A stretch of 64,000 bases of DNA from Anaeramoeba ignava (Eukaryota; Metamonada; Anaeramoebidae): the NCBI GenBank assembly GCA_028826165.1, contig JAPDFW010000081.1, positions 1,010,501 to 1,074,500 of the forward strand, written 5' to 3'. The position numbers and the translations under genes are program-made. Under the pieces are notes generated by a model. That model did not search any database and was not told the origin of the DNA. It saw only the letters and a list, made by a program, of their open reading frames with translations. Shown in pieces: positions 58,701 through 64,000 of the stretch (position 1 is its first letter; every line of letters begins with the position of its first letter).

Positions 58701-58753
58701 ATCAAAATCAAAATCAAAATCAAAATCAAAATCAAAAAAAAGATGAATTATAA
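55730..58753 (+). CDS. ERO1: ERO1 thiol oxidase with KDEL signal
   Basis: Flavoenzyme that re-oxidises PDI in the ER. Exons are 55730-55905, 57430-57986, 58121-58373, 58469-58549 and 58622-58753. Signature blocks are YFKYFKVDFLRECPFW, DLTLNPEKYTGYGGYNATRI, WNSIYSENCF, RVFYRLISGLHGSITVHIS, RVKNIYFTYLFLTRA, the active-site CISCQSC (CxxCxxC) and LQLLGIGTALKLNLAG. The N-terminal DDCCC probably holds the shuttle cysteines. It ends in a short NQ run and KKDEL, a direct ER-retrieval signal. The start at 55730 gives a good signal peptide (MFLNK.FLIFLLFTITIFIE) only if one A is added to the A5 run at 55742-55746. Other junction phases fit exactly. Confidence 0.93.
55906..57429 (+). repeat. ERO1 intron 1: AATATTCAAAAT array
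   Basis: 1,524 bp, GTTTGT..TTTAG. After about 100 bp of mixed sequence it is almost only AATATTCA/AAATATTC/AATATTAAT units (period mostly 9), giving antisense ORFs of NILNIL type that are not genes. Confidence 0.88.
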
Positions 58754-58933
58754 TTTCTAATTAAAAAAAAAACAACAAAAACAAAAATCGGAAAAAAATT
58801 TTTTTAATCAAAAAATTGGATCAATAAAAATAAAAAAATTTAATGAAAAAATTTTTTTGAACTTTTAGTTTGAAATTGAAAAAAAAAAAAGAAAATGAAA
58901 TGAAAAATTTGAAAAAGATTTTGTTAAAAGCAA

Positions 58934-60620
58934 TTAATCTATTTTTTCAGGAAGAAAGCATTGTCTAACTTTTTGATAAACAGAATCAATATCAGAATCT
59001 GCAATTACTTCCTTAACTTTTCCTTTTTTTCCATAAAAATCAATAACAGGTAAACAATCTTTTTTGTAACCTTCGATTCGTTTTCTAAATGAATCTACAT
59101 TATCATCAACTCTTTTTGATAACTTTGCTCGTTCTTGGATTCTTTTAATTAGGTCTTCAATGTTTGGTGAATCAAGAAATAAGACAAATTCACAAGGTTT
59201 AATTGTACTTTCAAAATATTCACCTTGATCTCTTTTTTATTATTGATTATTGATTATTGATTATTTATTATTTATTTTTTGATTATTTATTATTTATTAT
59301 TTATTTTTGATTATTTATTATTTATTATTGATTTACATTTTTCTTGGAAATCCATCAACAAGAAAAGTTGTAATTTTTTCTTCTGTTATATTTTCCAAAA
59401 TGTTTTGTCTAAGAAGACGAGTTGTGATTTCCTGAAATAAATTTTGATTTAAATTTAGATTTTGATTTTGATTTTGATTTTGATTTTGATTTTGATTTTG
59501 ATTTTAATTTTGATTTTGATTTTAATTTTGATTTTGAATTTTAAATTTCATTTGATTTTTTGATTTTTGATTTTGATTTTAATTTTAATTTTGAATTTGA
59601 TTTTTGATTTTGATTTTGATTTTGAATTTAATTTTTAATTTTAATTTTGATTTTGATTTCATTTTTTAAATTTTAATTTTTTGATTTTGATTTTGATTTT
59701 GATTTTGATTTTGATTTTGATTTTGATTTTAATTTTTGAGATTTTCATTTTGATTTTGATTTTGATTTTGATTTTATTTTTTAATTTTGATTTTTTTGAT
59801 TTTAATTTTTTTATTTTGATTTTGATTTTGAATTTTAATTTTGATTTTAATTTTGATTTTCATTTTGAATTTTAAATTTTGATTTTGATTTTGATTTTGA
59901 TTTTGATTTTGATTTTGATTTTGATTTTGATTTTTGATTTTGATTTTTGATTTTGATTTTGAATTTAATTTTAATTTTGAATTTAAATTTCATTTTAATT
60001 TTAATTTTAATTTTGAATTTGATTTTCAATTGATTTTGATTTTGATTTTGATTTTGATTTTGATTTTGATTTTGATTTTGATTTTGATTTTGATTTTTTA
60101 ATTTTAATTTTGATTTTGTTTTTCATTTTCAATTTGATTTTAATTTTAATTTTGAATTTTAATTTTAATTTTAATTTTAATTTTGATTTTGATTTTGAAT
60201 TTTGAATTTTGATTTTCAATTTGATTTTGATTTTGATTTTGAATTTGATTTTGAATTTGATTTTGATTTTGAATTTAATTTTCATTTTGATTTTGAATTT
60301 GAATTTTGATTTGAATTTGAATTTTAATTTTGAATTTAAATTTGGAATAAAAAATGAAAATCAACTTTAGGAATTAATTGACCATCTTTCATTAATTGAT
60401 TAATTTTTTCTGATTCTTCAGTCTTTTTTTCAACTTCATTTCTTAATAATTCACCAGCACTAACATGAACAAATCCAAATTCTTTCTCTAAAAGATCACT
60501 TTGTGTTCCTTTTCCTGCACCTGGAGGTCCTAAAACAAATACAACTTGACAAAGTTTTTGAATTTTTTCTTGTTCTTTTTGATGTTCAATTTCTTGTTTT
60601 TTCTGTTCAGTTTCTTGCAT
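58934..60620 (-). CDS. UMP-CMP kinase (nucleoside monophosphate kinase)
   Basis: Exons 60620-60366, 59431-59337 and 59231-58934 give 215 residues. The P-loop is VVFVLGPPGAGKGTQSD. FVHVSAGELLRNE is typical of UMP-CMP kinases. Next come GQLIPKEITTRLL, FLVDGFPRKIDQ, the short LID RAKLSKRVDDN and KPVIDFYGKKGKVKEV-like end blocks (here CLPVIDFYGKKGKVKEV). It makes UDP/CDP from UMP/CMP with ATP in cytosol or nucleus. An N-terminal extension of about 22 residues is Glu/Lys/Gln-rich and coiled. Intron 1 (937 bp) is GATTTT-type repeat; intron 2 (105 bp) is TTTATTATTGAT repeat. Confidence 0.92.
59432..60365 (-). repeat. UMP-CMP kinase intron 1: AAAATC hexamers
   Basis: About 934 bp. GATTTT and variants on the + strand, i.e. 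AAAATC/AAAATT in the transcript. It is the same unit as the coding NQ repeats, here spliced out (GTTGAT..TTCAG). Confidence 0.88.
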
Positions 60621-60790
60621 TTTTGTTCAAAAAAAAAAAAAAGAGAAGAATCAAAAAAAAAAAAACCTTTTTTCTTTGTAAAAAGAAAAGTAAAAAAAAG
60701 AAAAAAAAATAATTAAAAAAAAAATTTTTTTTCTTTTTTTTCTTTTTTTAATTTTTTTCTTTTTTTTTTCCTTTTAAAAATAGAAATATA
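60621..60790. other. Short divergent intergenic region
   Basis: 170 bp between UMP-CMP kinase and CDC14 starts, dominated by A-runs on the left and T/C-runs on the right. The CA-containing T-tract seen elsewhere is not obvious here. Confidence 0.5.
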
Positions 60791-60994
60791 ATGCAATCTA
60801 AATTTTGTTATGAATTTATTAAAAATCGATTATATCTTTTTGCAACAAATAAAAAGCTTAATTTAGAAACTTCAGAATATCATTATTTTACAATTGAAAA
60901 TGAATTAATTTATGAACCATTTTTATTTGATTTTGGTCCATTAAATATTGCTCAAATAACATTATTCTGCAGAAAATTATCTCAGAAATTAATT
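60791..60994 (+). CDS. CDC14: CDC14 dual-specificity phosphatase, first exon (partial)
   Basis: 68 residues, MQSKFCYEFIKNRLYLFATN, then HYFTIENELIYEPF and FDFGPLNIAQITLFCRKL, matching the N-terminal (A) domain of Cdc14: EFI+DRLYF, YFSID.EL.YE.F and DFGPLN. Cdc14 dephosphorylates Cdk sites during mitotic exit and at cilia or basal bodies. The exon ends at LSQKLI before GTAAAAATT. The catalytic HCKAGLGRT-type domain is not in the window, so the rest must lie beyond position 64000 after a repeat intron. Partial gene. Confidence 0.82.
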
Positions 60995-63900
60995 GTAAAA
61001 ATTATTTACATTACAAATCAATTCAATTCAATTTCAATTCAATTTAATTTAATTCAATTTAATTCAATTTAATTTCAATTTAATTTAATTTCAATTTAAT
61101 ATTTAATTACAATTTAATTACAATTTAATTTCAATTTAATTACAATTTTAATTTAATTCCAATTTCAATTTTAATTTTAATTCAATTTAATTTAATTTCA
61201 ATTCAATTTAATTACAATTTAATTTAAATACAATTTAATTTCAATTCAATTTAATTACAATTTAATTTAATTTTAATTTTAATTTAACTTCAATTTAATT
61301 CAATTTAATTTAATTTAATTTAATTTAATTACAATTTAATTTTTAATTTCAATTTAATTTAATTTCAATTTAATTTTAATTTAATTTGATTTAATTACAA
61401 TTTAATTACAATTTAATTACAATTTAATTACAATTCAATTTCAATTTAATTCAACTTAATTTAATTTCAATTTAATTTCATTTCAATTACAATTCAATTA
61501 CAATTTAATTACAATTTAATTCAATTCAATTTAAATTCAAATTAAATTCAAATTAATTTCAAATTAAATTCAAATTAATTTCAAATTAATATTTAATTCA
61601 ATTACAATTCAATTACAATTCAAATTAAATTCATTTAACTTCAATTTAATTTAATTCAATTCAATTTAATTTCAATTCAATTTAATTCAATTCAATTTAA
61701 TTTTATTCAATTTAATTTAATTTAATTTAATTTCAATTCAATTTAATTTCAATTTAATTTCAATTTAATTCAATTTTAATTTAATTTAATTACAATTTAA
61801 TTCAATTTAATTCCAATTTAATTTCAATTTAATTTAATTTCAATTTAATTCAATTTAATTTAATTTAAATTTAATTTAATTTAATTTCAATTTAATTTCA
61901 ATTTAATTCAATTTAATTTAATTTAATTCAATTTAGTTTTAATTTAATATTTAATTCAATTTAACTTTAATTCAATTCAATTTAACTTTAATTCAATTAC
62001 AATTTAATTTAATTTAATTTTATTTCAATTTTAATTTAATTTAATTACAATTCAATTTATTTCAATTTCCAATTTTAATTTAATTTTTAATTCAATTTAA
62101 TTCAATTTTTAATTTAAATTTAATTTAATTTAACAATTTAATTTAATTTCAATTTAATTTCAATTTAATTTAATTTAATTTAATTTAATTACAATTTAAT
62201 TCAATTTTAATTTAATTTTAATTTAATTCAATTTCAATTTAATTCAATTTAATTCAACTTAATTTAATTTAATTTAATTCAATTTTAATTTCAATTTAAT
62301 TTCAATTCAATTTAATTTCAATTTAATTTCAATTTCAATTCAATTTCAATTCAATTCCATTCAATTTCAATTCAATTTAATTTAATTTCAATTTAATTTA
62401 ATTCAATTTAATTTCAATTTAATTTCATTTCAATTTCAATTCAATTACAATTCAATTACAATTCAATTTAATTCAATTTCAATTTAATTTAATTCAATTT
62501 AATTACAATTTAATTTAATTACAATTTAATTTAATTACAATTTAATTCAATTCAATTTAATTCAATTTAATTTAATTTCAATTCAATTTAATTCAAATCA
62601 ATTTAATTTAATTCAATTTAATTCAATTTAATTACAATTTAATTTTATTTAATTCAATTTAATTTAATTTCAATTCAATTCGATTTAATTTCAATTTAAT
62701 TTAATTCAATTCAATTCAATTTTAATTTAATTTCAATTTAATTACAATTTAATTTAATTCAATTTAATTCAATTTAATTTCAATTTAATTTAATTCAATT
62801 TTAAATTTCAATATTCAATTCAATTACAATTTAATTTAATTTAATTTAATTTAATTCAATTTAATTTCAATTTAATTTAATTACAATTTATTTCCATTCA
62901 ATTTAATTACAATTTAATTTAATTCAATTTAATTTAATTCAATTTAATTTAATTTAATTTAATTCAATTCAATTTAATTTGATTTAATTTAATTTAATTT
63001 AATTTAATTCAATTTAATTCAATTTTACAATTTCAATTACAATTCAATTTCAATTTCAATTTAATTTAATTTCAATTTAATTTCAATTTCAATTTAATTT
63101 AATTTAACTTTAATTTAACTACAATTCAATTTAATTACAATTTAATTTTAATTCAATTGTAATTTCAATTTAATTTAATTTAATTCAACTTAATTTAATT
63201 TAATTACAATTTAATTCAATTTAATTTAATTACAATTCAATTTAATTTCATTTCAATTTCAATTTAATTTAATTCAATTTTAATTTCAATTACAATTCAA
63301 TTTAATTTCAATTTAATTCAATTTAATTCAATTTAATTTCAATTTAATTCAATTTAATTCAATTTAATTTCAATTTAATTCAATTCAATTTAATTTCAAT
63401 TCAATTTAATTCAATTCAATTTAATTCAATTTAATTCAATTTAATTCAATTTAATTCAATTTTAATTCAATTTAATTTAATTTTTAATTTCAATTTAATT
63501 TTAATTTCAATTTAAATTTAATTTCAATTTAATTTCAATTTCAATTTAATTTCAATTTACCACCAATTTAATTCAATTCAATTCAATTCAATTTAATTTA
63601 ATTTAATTTAATTTAATTTAATTTAATTTAATTTAATTTAATTTAATTTAATTTAATTTAATTTAATTTAATTTAATTTAATTACAATTTAATTCAACTC
63701 AATTCAATTCAATTTAATTTAATTTAATTTAATTTAATTTAATTTAATTTTTAATTTAATTACAATTCAATTTAATTTGATTTAATTTAATTTAAATTTC
63801 AATTTAATTTAACTTCATTTAATTTAATTTCAATTTAATTTAATTTAACAATTTAATTCAAATTTCAAATTCAATTTCAATTTCAATTCAATTTTTAATT

Positions 63901-64000
63901 TCAAATTCAATTTCAATTTAATTTCAATTTAATTACAATTTAATATTCTTCAATTTAATTTAATTTAATTTAATAATTTAATTTAATATTTAATTCAATT
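60995..64000 (+). repeat. CDC14 intron: more than 3 kb of (T)TCAATTTAATT repeat
   Basis: Starting at the GT donor, the sequence to the window end is almost entirely AATTTAATTTCAATTTAATT-like repeat with 5-bp (TTTAA) and 10-11-bp periods. It includes a nearly pure (TTTAA)n run at about 63590-63685. No exon or other gene is seen in it. Confidence 0.85.

Noticed and set aside
337-60994. The window as a giant-virus genome, because of the PolB-type intein
   Set aside because: Conserved eukaryotic genes with spliceosomal introns, a Pol alpha (not delta-like viral) polymerase, TPC, SUN, ERO1 and UBR genes all indicate a nuclear genome.

Overview
This window is nuclear DNA from a very AT-rich protist. 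It holds about 22 protein genes and one tRNA. Short spliceosomal introns (GT..AG, about 73-83 bp) occur beside introns of 0.3 to over 3 kb that consist almost wholly of tandem repeats. TAA and TGA are both used as stops, consistent with the standard code. Many proteins carry long Asn-Gln, Glu-Asn or Ile-Glu-Asn tracts encoded by an AAAATC hexamer. The repeat-rich, N/Q-rich style suggests an amoeboid or anaerobic protist (Anaeramoeba-like is a guess); the sequence alone does not name it.

Layout: 337-5700 (-) DNA polymerase alpha catalytic subunit with an in-frame intein in the active-site motif YGD|TDS; 6215-6739 (-) bZIP-like protein; 6962-10594 (+) class I histone deacetylase; 11123-12122 (-) unknown 158-aa protein; 13261-16476 (-) VPS9-domain Rab GEF; 16587-19108 (-) PARP-like protein; 19350-20392 (-) ankyrin protein; 20527-27949 (-) UBR-box E3 ligase; 28167-30441 (+) GH30 glucosylceramidase; 31115-34077 (+) tandem AAA ATPase; 34180-35991 (-) C3HC zinc-finger protein; 36274-36868 (-) AHA1/Hch1-like Hsp90 activator; 36971-37532 (+) snapin-like; 37631-42103 (-) TPR protein; 42965-44933 (+) pfkB sugar kinase; 44961-45033 (-) tRNA; 45132-46874 (+) SUN-domain protein; 47097-49776 (-) unknown tail-anchored protein; 49960-50640 (+) HemK2/N6AMT1; 50694-51761 (+) K/S-rich protein; 52133-55151 (-) two-pore channel; 55730-58753 (+) ERO1 with KDEL; 58934-60620 (-) UMP-CMP kinase; 60791 onward (+) CDC14 first exon, then 3 kb of repeat to the window edge.

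The genes are unrelated housekeeping functions (replication, chromatin, N-degron turnover, ER redox folding, endolysosome, nuclear envelope) rather than a pathway. Head-to-head pairs 100-860 bp apart are frequent. A T-tract containing TTTTTCATTTTTT lies upstream of most starts in the coding orientation.

Most striking: (1) the PolA intein, with a full-length but degenerate endonuclease region; (2) one AAAATC hexamer family found in exons, introns and flanks, always A-rich on the sense strand; (3) each expanded intron being filled by its own repeat unit. About fifteen single-base frame breaks, mostly in homopolymers, occur in otherwise conserved genes. They look more like draft-assembly indels than real pseudogenes, but raw reads are needed to decide.
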